DNA of 64,000 nt from Incurvaria masculella (lineage: Eukaryota; Arthropoda; Insecta; Lepidoptera; Incurvariidae), in the NCBI GenBank assembly GCA_946894095.1, contig OX335643.1:8481036-8545035 (forward strand), in the 5' to 3' direction. Position numbers and translations under genes: made by a program. A model generated the notes under the pieces. It did no database searches. It had not been told where the DNA came from and saw only the letters and a program-made list of their open reading frames with translations. Below, in pieces: positions 35,301 through 45,845 of the stretch (position 1 is the first letter of the stretch; each line of letters starts with the position of its first letter).

Positions 35301-35396
35301 AAAAATAAAATTAAATCAGTTCTTCTTAGTAAAGTATATTATAATATAAGCGAAGCTCTTTCCGATAAAACTCTCTTTTGTGACTTAATATCATAA
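32328..35396 (+). pseudogene. CR1/Jockey-group LINE ORF2 (endonuclease-reverse transcriptase), inactivated
   Basis: One frame carries an apurinic-type endonuclease (NVQGLRGKN near the start, SETW, VIVCGDFN, then IQSDH). It continues into a reverse transcriptase: YRPVSLLPIFSKVYEKVIE, QFGFRKGLST, FCDLSKAFDCVNHDIL, GVPQGSVLGPLLFLIYVND, and the catalytic FADD at 34302-34313. No RNase H follows, which fits CR1/Jockey-type rather than I-type LINEs; the exact clade is unresolved. Damage: an in-frame TAA at 32760-32762 between the GDFN and SDH motifs of the endonuclease; an in-frame TAA at 34641-34643; and a perfect 240-bp tandem duplication that repeats this stop at 34881-34883. The frame starts at the endonuclease itself with no ORF1 upstream, so the copy is 5'-truncated. 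Other motifs are well kept, so it died fairly recently. Confidence 0.9.
34530..35007 (+). repeat. Perfect 240-bp tandem duplication inside the LINE
   Basis: 34530-34767 is repeated without a visible mismatch at 34770-35007, with exactly 240-bp spacing (80 codons). Both copies contain the stop after KKISV and the segment SLMSYGLMFWGNASEANRI. The stop therefore predates the duplication. It is either a very recent event or an assembly artefact. Confidence 0.92.
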
Positions 35397-35925
35397 GAAG
35401 ACAAGTACATAACTGTGTACCATACAAAATTGTAAGACTTCTTTGACATAATACTACGCTGGTAGTATTTTTTTTTTTATATATAAATACTTATTCTTTA
35501 TAATATATTGACTTGATACACGTCATTGGTATCAAACTTGACGAGGGCTTTATACACCTGACATAGGTTAAGTTGACGACGGCTTTTACACCAGAGTATA
35601 CTTGTAATGCTATAAATTATATTAATTTATATAATTGAATTAGTAACTTTATTAGTTGTAAGTAACTTAAACTTAGGGTTGCTGTTTCTATTGTTCTTTG
35701 TTCTTTGCCTTACAACTGTTCTGCCAAGGAATTGTTTGGCAGTAGCATTTAGATCTAAGTATGTATTTCATAATTGTGGACGGAAAAATATGTTATGTAA
35801 ACCCGTGAAGTTTCTTTGCGGGTTCTTCTTTACTGGGTTGATCGAATCCGCGGATCTTTGTGACGTAACTTGGTGTAGTTTGACTACCAAAAAGTTTAAA
35901 TAAATGAAATGAAATGAAATGAAAT
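35397..35925 (+). mobile_element. 3' UTR and simple-repeat tail of the LINE
   Basis: AT-rich 3' UTR ends with 'cttggtgtagtttgactacc' and an (ATGAA)n/(GAAAT)n tail at about 35902-35925. Short tandem tails instead of poly(A) are typical of the CR1 group and relatives. The same terminal 45 bp appears alone at 40094-40141. Confidence 0.75.
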
Positions 35926-36489
35926 ATGCCTTCATACTGTTTTTAAAGTACATAGGTAGCGGTTGGTCTAAAAACTTATATTATTCATTCTGATTGTACC
36001 TAGGTGCAATTCAGAGGCCTGAGCTGTATTTTTTTTAAGTTTTACCGTAAAACCCAACCTAATACTATAAATGCGAAAAGTAACTCTGTGTCTGTTGCGT
36101 TTTAACGCCTAAACCGCAAAACCAATTTTGATGAATTTAAGTATAGAGACAATCCGAACCTTCCAAGAGAGCACGTTTACAATGGGGAAGAAAAGTACTT
36201 ATTTTTCACGAGAGGTGGCGTCTAGGCGACCTAACCTAAAAGATCTGTGGAAGTTGTCAGAGACCCTTCAAAATAAAACAGAATAGATTTAAAAAAAAAT
36301 ATTTATTCAATTTATGTAAATAAAATCAATCAATTTCCTCGATATTATTTCGAAAATAAATTGTTATAAATTATGCTAATCAAATGGAGTCGTGAGAACG
36401 AAAAATAATGAAAGGGTCATGCAGCCGATGGTCTCCCAAAATGAACCTTTCGCTTCTAATTTCACAATAATAACTAAAAACTTTCCCTG
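35926..36489. other. Dispersed repeat remnant, no gene seen
   Basis: 36055-36290 resembles a common moth dispersed repeat ('actctgtgtctgttgcgttt', 'aaaaccaattttgatgaatt', 'gaaaagtacttatttttcac'). Nothing coding. Confidence 0.4.
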
Positions 36490-37472
36490 ATTACCTAAAA
36501 TTACTCCAGATTTCCAGAGATTCCTCGGACTCCCACCAGATTCCCCGGACTCCCACAGAATATATTTGAGATTACAAAACAATAGTACACCAGATTCCTA
36601 AGATTTCCAGAGATTCTTCGGACTCCCACCAGATTCCCCGGACTCCCACCTAAAGATATTTGAGATTACAAAACAATAGTACACCAGATTCCTAAGATTT
36701 CCAGAGATTCCTCGGACTCCCACCAGATTCCCCGGACTCCCACCCGAATATATTTGAGATTACAAAACAATAGTACACCAGATTCCTAAGATTTCCAGAG
36801 ATTCTTCGGACTCCCACCAGATTCCCCGGACTCCCACCTAAAGATATTTGAGATTACAAAACAATAGTACACCAGATTCCTAAGATTTCCAGAGATTCCT
36901 CGGACTCCCACCAGATTCCCCGGACTCCCACCTAAAGATATTTGAGATTACAAAACAATAGTACACCAGATTCCTAAGATTTCCAGAGATTCCTCGGACT
37001 CCCACCAGATTCCCCGGACTCCCACCTAAAGATATTTGAGATTACAAAACAATAGTACACCAGATTCCTAAGATTTTCAGAGATTCCTCGGACTCCCACC
37101 AGATTCCCCCGACTCCCACCTAAAGATATTTGAGATTACAAAACAATAGTACACCAGATTCCTAAGATTTCCAGAGATTCCTCGGACTCCCACCAGATTC
37201 CCCGGACTCCCACCTAAAGATATTTGAGATTACCAAACAACTGTACACCAGATTCCTAAGTTTCCCAGATGTCCTAAGATGACTCCAGATTTCCAGAGAT
37301 TCCTCGGACTCCCACCAGTTTCCCCGGACTCTACCACCTAAGATTATTGAGATTACCAAACAATTGTACACCAGATTCCTAAGTTTCCCAGATGTCCTAA
37401 GATTACTCCAGATTTCCAGAGATTCCCACCTGAGATTAGTGAGATTAATAAACAATTGTGCACCAGATTCGA
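36490..37472 (+). repeat. 94-bp satellite array, about 10 units
   Basis: Units starting 'cagattcctaagatttccag' begin at 36591, 36685, 36779, 36873, 36967, 37061, 37155 and 37249, exactly 94 bp apart. They are followed by longer variant units to 37472 that gain 'tttcccagatgtcctaaga'. The first units alternate between two variants (ttcttcgg/cacctaaagata and ttcctcgg/cacccgaatata), which suggests an early 188-bp dimer. Minus-strand frames across it (37162-37455) are repeat translations, not genes. Confidence 0.93.
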
Positions 37473-37984
37473 TGAATGACTGAGCCCTCGATCAGCACGA
37501 AATAAAATTTATTAGATTTGACAATGTTCTCTTCTTCATTATCTTATAAGTAATAGCCATGAGAAGGACTTACGACATCCCAAAGTCCCGAGGACGGGTA
37601 AAAATATGTCAGTCCAATTTATTATTTAAAAAAAAACTGACAACAATTTAGAGCTTCTTTTTCTTTTAAAATATTCGTTAGTTTGATGGAAAAACGGATT
37701 GCTAATACCACACCTACTGTCCCGATATTAGTTCAACACAACATGTTTTTTATGCATCCTGGGGGCCCATTCAGGTAAGAGTGAGTTCGAGTTCTGCGAT
37801 TAATATCAACTCATTTTTAAAAAATACTTCATGTATCCGCACTTTTTGAACGTCATTTTAGTTCGGTAAAAATCTTGTTGGTCCCATAAATACATTAAAA
37901 GCTAAAATAACAATTCCGTTATTTAAATAATAATATTATTTTCAGCAATTTTTAGGTTAACTCACTCTCGAACTAGAACTCACT
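37473..37984. other. AT-rich DNA with a SINE fragment
   Basis: 37690-37745 is a small minus-strand SINE tail piece ('ttgctaataccacacctact'). Nothing else was recognised. Confidence 0.45.
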
Positions 37985-38293
37985 CTGACATGAATGGCTA
38001 ATACCGAACAACTCCCGTTATGATAGTAGCCCAATATACCACATACCCGACGGAATTAGGTGCCATGCCAGGACCTTCCCTTTACGAGCACTGCTACATT
38101 GAACTGAATGGAAAACACGGACAATTTCTCATTGCAACTTTGACCATATTTTCATCGATGCGATGGTACCAACCCTACCTCCTAGGAGGGGGAAAGCAGC
38201 GAGAAAGAAAGTGATGCATGAACGGGTAAGGATTTGAAACCAGACCCCTGGTATGCTAGGCAGGTCACCGCGCCACTATGCTACGAGCCGCTC
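37985..38293 (-). mobile_element. tRNA-headed SINE, minus strand, nearly complete
   Basis: On the minus strand it begins 'gagcggctcgtagcatagtg', has the B-box region near 38232-38245, and carries 'gttggtaccatcgcatcgat' and 'ggtcctggcatggcacctaa'. It ends near 'agccattcatgtcagag'. A stretch around 38180 (the 'ggtccc...gcgagctgctcc' part) is deleted. Confidence 0.8.
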
Positions 38294-38431
38294 GTGGAAA
38301 CTAGGTGCCTTGCCGGAACCTGCCTTGTTTTGCGCGGCTATTTTGAACTGGATATTTTCATCTGCTGCTGCAATATTTTTATTGACGCATTAACCATATT
38401 TCGTTATGCGATGGTACCAACGGGGCCTCGT
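38294..38431 (-). mobile_element. Second SINE body fragment, minus strand
   Basis: 'aactaggtgccttgccggaa', 'ttgaactggatattttcat' and 'ttatgcgatggtaccaacgg' form a diverged body fragment directly after the copy at 37985-38293. Confidence 0.65.
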
Positions 38432-39287
38432 CAGAACGTCAAAAATTCAGAACAACAAAAATATTTATTTTGGAAATACCATTGCAGAACATCAAAAAAA
38501 ACAGATCGTCGAATTTTGTCGTTCTGATTTTCTACGTTCTGAATAAACATTATAAAATGTAATTCAGCTCCCTTGCAGAACGTCATAAATATTTGAATGT
38601 TCTGATTGGATTTTTGTCGATATGCAACCAAGCATTCTTAACATCAAATAAAAACTCTGATTGGAAATTCATTGCAGAACGTCAAAAATATGGCTTCATT
38701 AAACTATATTGCGCCCTGGAGCGTTAGTCTTAAAGCGCACATTAGCAGAGGCATCTCTTCAGATGGGAGCCGACAGCGGCGGAGACGCCGGCGGAGGCGT
38801 CTAGGAAGGGGGTCGTTCCTTTTTCAAAATTCATTGGGCATATCACGCTTGTTAGAGGGCTGGAGAGCCATCCCTATGGTCTGAGTAATATAATATTTTT
38901 AAAGGTTGCTGCTTCAACGTAATTCAAGCTTTAAGTACATTGGACCAGAGCGCTTTGTCGAGTACAGCGTTGCATTTTTGACGTTCTGCAAGGATTTCTA
39001 GAAAACAAAAATGAAAGCGTAATGTGATGTGAATTGGATTTTTGAGGTTCTGAATGAAGGGAGTTTATCAACGTTTTAATGATTGGTTGCAGAACGTCAA
39101 AAAATCTGATTGAATATAATTGTATTTTGTTCGTTTTGCATTGATTTATGTACCTTTTAAAAATGCTTACTTGCTGAACCCCAAAAATCAGAACGACAAA
39201 AAATTTGACGATCTGACTTTTGTCGGTCTGCAAGCTATTTTAAAAAAATAGATTTTTGTCGTTTTGATTTTTTGACGTTCTGAAGGC
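38432..39287. mobile_element. Foldback element built on a repeated CAGAACGTCAAAAA motif
   Basis: The ends are inverse: 'cagaacgtcaaaaattcaga' at the left, 'ttttttgacgttctgaagg' at the right, with similarity of about 80 bp. The motif CAGAACGTCAAAAA or close variants recur at about 38433, 38485, 38575, 38676 and 39092 in plus orientation, and inverted at 38978 and 39273. The centre (38700-38890) holds a GC-richer block ('cggcggagacgccggcggag'). No transposase is visible. Confidence 0.7.
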
Positions 39288-39289
39288 GA

Positions 39290-39780
39290 CTCACCAACCT
39301 GACGGAACGTACAGTTTACTTACTCTAGCACTGTGGCACGTCCTTTCACTAGACCTCACGACTTGCGCGGGAACTGAAATGGCAGGACTCGAATGAAATC
39401 CGCCGCGAGTTCCAAAATCCGCGCATGGCACGCTCCGCCTGTAGGTCATGGGATCTGACGTCCGCGCGGAGGTGACGCGGCGATGCAAGTTCGCGCGGTT
39501 TCCGCCGGCGCGGTGCCGTCCTGCTTGCGCCCGGGCTCGAGCGCAGAGCGAGCGGGACGGCACTGCGGAGCGAGGCGCGGAGCGTGCACGACACGCTCCG
39601 TAGGGCCGTCTTGCTCGCACTTGCGCTCGCGCGCCGGCGCGAGCGGGATGGCACTACGAAGCGCGCCGCTCGGCCGCGGAGCGTACCGTCCGCGGACGCC
39701 GCAAAAAGTGTCATTTATCTCAATCGAGCGGTCAGAGACCCGCGCGCGAGTGTGTGCGTGCGGCGTGGACTATGGAGGTG
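39290..39780. promoter_or_regulatory. GC-rich, CpG-dense island 5, the largest (possible promoter)
   Basis: The GC-rich stretch contains two similar blocks about 91 bp apart ('gagcgggacggcactgcgga' near 39551 and 'gagcgggatggcactacgaa' near 39641). Long frames on both strands are low-complexity. A short open frame with a hydrophobic N-terminus follows at 39772. It is a plausible promoter/5' UTR on the plus strand. Confidence 0.35.
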
Positions 39781-40053
39781 TTGGGACGGATATTGGTGAT
39801 TTATTTTCATTTATTCTGGCGGAATATTGAAATGCCTGCGGGGGCTCTTTTATTGATGACCGTTATCGCAGTCAGCGGTTTAGATACACTTTTTTGCCAC
39901 AAAAAACGAGAGGTGTCGTCGGATACCTACCCGATAGGAACGAAGTTCTTTTCATTAGATGTCACAGAACACCTCAAGAAACAGTTCAAAGTCGGACGGC
40001 ACAACGTTTCACAAGCGCCAGTCGTCAAGTTAAGATTACACTTAAATAGCTAG
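39772..40053 (+). CDS. Uncertain 93-residue open frame after GC-rich island 5
   Basis: The ATG at 39772 opens a frame with two hydrophobic stretches (GRILVIYFHLFW and GALLLMTVIAVSGL) that could act as a signal anchor. A polar region with TKFFSLDVTEHLKKQFKVG follows. I recognise no family. Its position right after a CpG-dense island is what makes it worth listing. A truncated LINE tail starts 40 bp after the stop, so it might instead be part of an old mobile element. Hypothetical at best. Confidence 0.22.
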   Translation: MEVLGRILVIYFHLFWRNIEMPAGALLLMTVIAVSGLDTLFCHKKREVSSDTYPIGTKFFSLDVTEHLKKQFKVGRHNVSQAPVVKLRLHLNS

Positions 40054-40093
40054 GCGACCATTTTAATGAAATCGACGCACAGTGTTCAGAGAG

Positions 40094-40141
40094 CTTGGTG
40101 TAGTTTGACTACCAGAAGTTAAGTAAATAAATTAAATTAAA
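40094..40141 (+). mobile_element. Extremely truncated LINE 3' end
   Basis: 'cttggtgtagtttgactacc' followed by an AAATT-rich tail matches the last 45-50 bp of the LINE at 32328-35925. No upstream LINE sequence remains. Confidence 0.7.
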
Positions 40142-40435
40142 GTAATGCCGGTCTTCTTTTTTACAAAAAAAGAAGCCAATAAAGAGACAGGTAACGGTGT
40201 TAAACTTTCGGCCGTAAAGTATTATGGGCTGACGGGTCTGTGACGGCAAAAGTGCTCAGACACTTTTTCCCGTGCAGCTGCCATCTGCCAAACACGCGAT
40301 AGGGTCCATTGTTCTGAAAATTGCTCGCGTTAGGTTTTATAAATTTTTTCTAAAAGTTTAGTTACCGAGATATGCATTTTTGAAATTTTTGTTTTCGTTT
40401 AGGGTTATTTGACGCGGCGTTGTAACCGTGGAAAG
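40142..40435. other. No gene recognised
   Basis: Nothing recognisable in this short stretch. Confidence 0.4.
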
Positions 40436-40540
40436 AAAAAGGAAGGTCTTGGCATGAAACCTAGATCCCATGTGGCGTGTCAATCCAATGTCATGACAGT
40501 AGGTGTGATATTACCCATCCATGTCCAGTTACATACAAAA
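40436..40540 (+). mobile_element. SINE 3' end fragment
   Basis: 'ggaaggtcttggcatgaaac', 'gtaggtgtgatattacccat' and 'ccatgtccagttacat' mark the tail of the SINE family. Confidence 0.7.
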
Positions 40541-40655
40541 TTTTATATACTTTTTGCGGAACATTAGATTCTTTTTACGCTAAATTAATTAACTACTTTG
40601 CATGGGAAGTCTAACTTTTTGTTTGGAGGATATTCAGAAATAATTTATTAAATTT

Positions 40656-40950
40656 TTTAGGGTTCCGTACCCAAAGGGTGAAAACGGAACCCTATTACTA
40701 GGCCTCCGCTGTCCGTCCGTCTGTCCGTCTGTCACAGGGCTGTATCTCAGTAACCGTAACAGATAGACAGCTGAAATTTTCACAGAGTGTGTTTTTATTT
40801 TGCCGCTATAACAACAAATAGGTAAGATTAAGAAATAATTAAAATTAAAGGGGGTCCCCATACAAAAAACGTGATTTTTTTGTATACATTTTTTTACGAT
40901 GGTACGGAACCCTTCGTGTGCGAGTCCGACTCGCACTTGGCCGGTTTTTT
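40656..40950 (-). mobile_element. Microsatellite-bearing element, copy E5
   Basis: Complete inverse copy: 'tttagggttccgtacccaaa', CCGT/CTGT microsatellite at about 40709-40732, 'ttttgccgctataacaacaa', and terminal 'gtgcgagtccgactcgcact' + 'tggccgg'. The minus-strand frame 40634-40936 is a by-product. Confidence 0.87.
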
Positions 40951-41958
40951 GGCTATTTCAATTACAATAATCATTTATTAAATGTAATGTACTGGCCGTT
41001 ATGTACAGCAACCCGTACATACTGGTGTTTTGGGATGGATAGGAGAGACATTGGTAGTAAAAAGTATGAAATTTAAAAACAAAAAAGGATTATCACTCAA
41101 ATCAAAACTCTAATGCTTTACGGTCCCCATACAAAATTGCCACGTTAACTTTAACAAAATGAATGGTAACCACAAAAAAAAACATCGGAATTAAGATTTT
41201 AGTGATAAGATTTATTTCCTCAATATTGAGTATTTTTTATTTCCGTAGTTTATTCCTGTATATTTATATTCGTTTATATCCTGTATATATATATATATAA
41301 CCTGTATATATATTTATATACGTGTTCTGAATCGCAAAAGCAAAGCTGTAGTCCTTGTAATTTTATTTTACTCAACTTTAGGCGATTACACAAAAGTAAA
41401 AGGAACAGAATACTCCAGTTCTACGTTTACGCTGTTTCTCTTTCGGTGTGAATCCACCACCTATACTTAACAGATTTGAAAAGTAATGTGACAACATGAT
41501 TTATGTCAGTAAACCAGTTAAATACTTGGCAACTGTCTGATCCCACTGTGCTGTCTCCTTTATCAATGTCAAACGGCAGAGGCTGCGTATAGTCCGATCG
41601 GCTTACCATCTACTGCGGACTTGCAGGTATCAGTTCAGTAGTCACTTTTTGTCATCGGCTGAAGCATGAAAGTTACACTCACAGGAGTGTTTAATAAGAT
41701 TTTGAGAAATATACTGTAGTTATGACTATTTATATCAAAAGAGGCTACCCATTTCAAACCAAATGGTAAGTACCAATTTGTTTTCTACTTTATATTGTTT
41801 TCTAATTTATATTTCAATGGATGCACTCTATGGAATGTGTATTTATTGTTACACTCAAATAAATTACAGAATATTTTAAGACCTTTTCGAGGCACTTAGC
41901 AATATTTGTTTAAAGAAATTATACCAACTGAAACTTAAAATTCATGTTTTTGTATTAC
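40951..41958. other. AT-rich DNA, no gene seen
   Basis: TA-rich simple repeats lie at about 41283-41315. A donor-like GTAAGT at 41766 has no open exon before it. Confidence 0.4.
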
Positions 41959-42330
41959 TTGACATGGATCGATAATATCACACCCACCATCATGATATTA
42001 GCCTAACACACACAGAATGAGGTGCCATGCCAGGACCTGCCCTTTATGAGCACGGCTACATTTATTGACTGGATGGAAAACACAGACAATTTTGAATCTC
42101 GCTTCGACAATTTTTTCAACAAATGCGAACATGCGAACCCGGTAGGAATTAACCCTACCAGCTAGCAGGGGAAGTCGACCTACAGTTTTACATGGTGTCC
42201 GAATCATGGAATACCTCGCATTTGTGACAAGATGCACTTATCCAAATCAGAAAGATTTAAAAAGTGGTGCATGAACGGGGCTGGGATCGAACCGAAGATA
42301 TCTGGCATACCAGATACCCCGCTCCTCGGA
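41959..42330 (-). mobile_element. tRNA-headed SINE, minus strand, near full length
   Basis: The inverse of all body blocks is present: 'cttgacatggatcgataata', 'aggtgccatgccaggacctg', 'ggaagtcgacctacagtttt', 'gatgcacttatccaaatcag' and 'ggtgcatgaacggggctggg'. The head region near 42300-42330 is degraded. Confidence 0.78.
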
Positions 42331-42479
42331 GACACGAACTAGGCCATAAATAGGCCATGTACTGGGTTATCCGAACAAAAAAAAAATTTAACATAATTCG
42401 ACTTGCCAGACATAATGTTTCTTTTCCTAAGGTTTTTCCTTCGTCCATTATTTTTAATAACCCCTTTTACAGAAAGAAA

Positions 42480-42920
42480 ATATTCAACTTTCCGAAATCG
42501 TGACGTCGCGATGTCGTCTATACCAGCCACCGCACTACACCATCGCGAATCGTGTCTGTATTCGTCCGTGCGAACTCACGCACATCGCCGCGCGCGTGTG
42601 CTTCGTCTTTACACGCGGCGCGTCCGTGTGCGCGCGCTTTCTCTGTATTGTTCCCGCGCGCGCCTGTGTGCGTGTCGACTTTCACCGTTGTGTGCGCCGA
42701 CGGTGCTGCCAGCTCTCAGTTCATTCGCATCGGTGCGCGCGTCGCTCCGCGCCCGCCGCGCGCAGTTTTGGCGGGATAACCTATAAATGAATGGAAACTT
42801 CGCGAGTTCCTGTGACGAGTGCGTCTTCCGGTTTCTGTGCTTGCGGTTGACGTTGCTGAGAAGTGAAAAGTGTTGATGGAAGCGTGCGAGGGACTGGACG
42901 TTTCCAGCTGATGGTAAATT
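42480..42920. promoter_or_regulatory. GC-rich, CpG-dense island 6 with TATA-like box (possible plus-strand promoter)
   Basis: CpG-rich sequence at 42490-42770 is followed by 'cctataaatg' (TATAAA at 42782-42787). Then comes a GC-balanced stretch ending in a donor-like ATG|GTAAAT at about 42912. This arrangement fits a promoter plus a short non-coding first exon on the plus strand. Overlapping frames 42403-42790 are Arg/Cys/Ala-rich by-products of composition. No downstream exon was recognised. Confidence 0.35.
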
Positions 42921-44309
42921 TTCAAGTTTTCATAACCTATTTTTAATTGAAGTCCGAAGTTCTGGGCAATTACCTGTCGCGATATGTTGACGTTTGGACC
43001 AATCGTAACTTACTAACGTTGAAGGAAAAGAATGCTTGCAGAACAGCTGTAACCATTATGATATGAATTACAAATGTATTCCACTTTTGCAAAAGTGTAA
43101 ATTATAGGAAAAATTGCGTTACATAACCTCTGTATCCTTTGATGCGTTTATAAAAACCGCCCAAGTGTTATTAAAGGTTATTTTTTCACACACACACAGT
43201 GTAGATTTTTACCTACCTAGAAGATTCTTGTCTTGGTTTTTTCAAAGTAGATTCTTATTAGCATTCGAAAAAGATTTATTCTACATTCTTAATCGTGGAT
43301 ATTTGATACATTTACCAATATATGGTAACATTTATTTTAATAAAAAGCATTGTGTATTTAAATACATATATTCTAACTTACTATTTAGTAAGATAATTAC
43401 CCATATTGAAATGGATTGCAACTGTAGAGCTAATAACAAACCGTAAGTCGTGATGGTATGAATAGATCTCATACAAAACATTAGTTGTCCTCTCCATACA
43501 TTTCACTTCACCGAAATGTATGGGAAACGAGTGTTACATTTTAATTTATTTGTTAGAGTTTAGATAACTCAGCGGTAGAGCAGTTAACGATTTTATTTGG
43601 AAAAGTACATATTGGTTTATAAGCCTTACAATGGATAGGAGTAAATTTGCATTCCTTGGAAAAAGCGACGTAAATAGATATTATTTCAAAATTTTATTTT
43701 TGTCGATTTTTTAATGATTTGTATTTTTATTATTACTATTTTTTTATTGTTCTGAATTGAGAATTTAGGCCATTTTATTCATCAAGATATTTTTAACGGA
43801 CTTTAAGAGAAACCTTAGATTTTTCAATATTTTTGAAAATGTTTGCAAGACTAATAAATTCGAAAAAAAACAAACTTATGATTTTTGACCTACCGGGGTT
43901 TTTGTGACCTAAAATTCGAATTTGTTAGAATTAAAAAATAAAAAACACTAGTTCTTATTGAATGGTTTTTTATTCGCCCTAAGGGTCGGAAATTCCGCTC
44001 CCCATACAAACTTAGTTTAGGAAATGATTTAAGAAATTTATTTGACGTAATCCAACGACATCGACATTTAATCCTATTATAAATAGATTTTGAAAGTATC
44101 CGTTTTTTTCTGATTTCGCCCCGCCTCCGACGAATGTCCATAGTGGTCCTGCCCAATGCTTTAATGTAGATGTCGTTGGATAACCCTAAATTTGTGAGAA
44201 AACGGTAAGTACATAATGTCATATCCATTAAATATAAAATTAACGAATTGTGAACTGTTTTAATTGACTTGATTTCTGGTATCTAACACCGGTATCTGTG
44301 TCTATACGT
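42921..44309. other. AT-rich DNA, no gene seen
   Basis: 43187-43198 is a short CA repeat. 43562-43595 resembles a tRNA D-arm/A-box ('ataactcagcggtagagcag') without a B box. Open frames 43114-43446 and 43890-44228 have no domain. Confidence 0.4.
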
Positions 44310-44597
44310 TTTTAGGGTTCCGTACCCAAAGGGTGAAAACGGAACCCTATTACTAAGCCTCCGCTGTCCGTCCGTCCGTCCGTCTGTCACAGGGCTGTAT
44401 CTCATGAACCGTAATAGATAGGCAGCTGAAAATTTTACAGAGTGTGTATTTATTTTGCCGCTATAACAACAAACAAACAACAACAAAAAATAAAAAAATA
44501 ATAAGAATCAAAGGGGGTCCCCAAACAAAAAACGTTATTTTTTCGTGTTAAAACTTGGTCAATGGTGTGCGAGCCCGACTCGCACTTGGCCGGTTTT
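44310..44597 (-). mobile_element. Microsatellite-bearing element, copy E6
   Basis: The inverse copy is complete: 'tttttagggttccgtaccca', CCGT microsatellite at about 44366-44383, 'ttttgccgctataacaacaa', and 'gcccgactcgcacttggccg'. Confidence 0.87.
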
Positions 44598-44604
44598 GTA
44601 TAAA

Positions 44605-44950
44605 ACCCGTGCTCGTGGCTCAGGGCCTGGTGTCCTTGCCTTCCATCCCAGGGGTCTGGGTTCCAATCCCCGCCCCGTTCATGCACGACTTCGTTCTCTT
44701 TTCGAGTTGGATACGTGCAATTTCGTTACGAATGCGAGGTGCTCCAAGGTTCGGAATCCATGTGAAATTGTAGATTGATGCTCAAAGCGGCAATGAAAAG
44801 TTGTCCGTGTTTACCATCCTTTTCAGTGTAGCCGTGCTCATAAACGAAAAGTCCTGGCATGACACCTAATTCCCTGAGAATGTGGTGTTTTGGGCTAATA
44901 TCACGACGGTGGGTGTGGTATTAGCCTTCCATGTCCAGTCATATAAAAAA
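44605..44950 (+). mobile_element. tRNA-headed SINE, near full length
   Basis: The altered head 'cccgtgctcgtggctcaggg' is followed by B-box-like 'gggttccaatccccg', 'gttacgaatgcgaggtgctc', 'gtagccgtgctcataaacga' and 'agtcctggcatgacacctaa', with tail 'ccagtcatataaaaaaaatc'. The segment with 'cccctactaggtggtagggt' is deleted. It directly follows element E6. Confidence 0.8.
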
Positions 44951-45024
44951 AATCGTTCCTTCTGCATGAACTGCAGATAAAAGCGAAAATGGAATGGAAA
45001 CAAAAATGGAAACGTTAACACGCT

Positions 45025-45120
45025 GCATTGATGTCAAGATATTAGCCTAATACAGTATTTCTGAAGGAACTAGGTGCCATGCCAGGACCTTTCCTTCTAC
45101 TATGAGCACGGCCAACATGA
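45025..45120 (-). mobile_element. SINE tail fragment, minus strand
   Basis: 'gtcaagatattagcctaata' and 'ctaggtgccatgccaggacc' are the inverse of the family 3' part. Confidence 0.65.
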
Positions 45121-45845
45121 GTCAAATCTAAAATTCGGTTGTACATGAATTTCGTACCATCGAGTATATTAAATTTTATAATATAATATAATATATATAT
45201 AAAAAATATAATATTAAATAGAGCATTGTGAACTGAAAGAACATATAATACTTACAGCATTATGTATTCATTTGCCAAATCCGAAATAAGTAATAGCTAA
45301 AAACACTCAAAGGATTCATGGGACCGATTTTGATACAAACGAAAACCGCATTTTTTTAAGAATTTTTTTTTACCCGAAATGGAACTCGCTGATTTTGAGA
45401 AAAATAACGCACCTGATCATTTTATGTATTTAATGGATTCACGACATTACCGTTATCTCATTGATTTGAGTTTCAGCGACCTCCTGCTTCCGACGAATGT
45501 CACGACCAAAAACCTTTTGGATTATTTTCAAAATCTGATTATAATGCTTTAAATGTAGATGTCGCTGAAACACAAACATTAAATTAATGCATGCACCCGT
45601 TTATCAGTCAATAATGCCGGTTATAAGGAATACATTCTGTGAAGTAATGTTAAACGTCAAACTTAAGAAAAGTGTTGACCTTGGTTGAGAAGGATATCTT
45701 TGGATCGCTTGAACATGTAGAGAGAATGAGAGACGATAGAATGACGAAACAAATGTACAGGGCATAATTTTATTGTGTCGAACTGTTTTGATTGTGTGAT
45801 CTTCTCTGCCCACCCCTTCGAGGAACTGACTTGATTTTATGCACG
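45121..45845. other. AT-rich DNA, no gene seen
   Basis: TA-rich simple sequence lies at 45175-45215. No recognisable repeat or gene. Confidence 0.4.

Noticed and set aside
36490..37472. Minus-strand frames across the satellite
   Set aside because: They are translations of the 94-bp tandem unit, with no independent evidence of coding.
42403..42790. Overlapping open frames rich in Arg, Cys and Ala
   Set aside because: Composition-driven frames in a CpG-dense island; none has a recognisable motif.
43562..43595. tRNA-like D-arm sequence
   Set aside because: No T-arm/B box or acceptor pairing follows, so it cannot be called a tRNA or a SINE.
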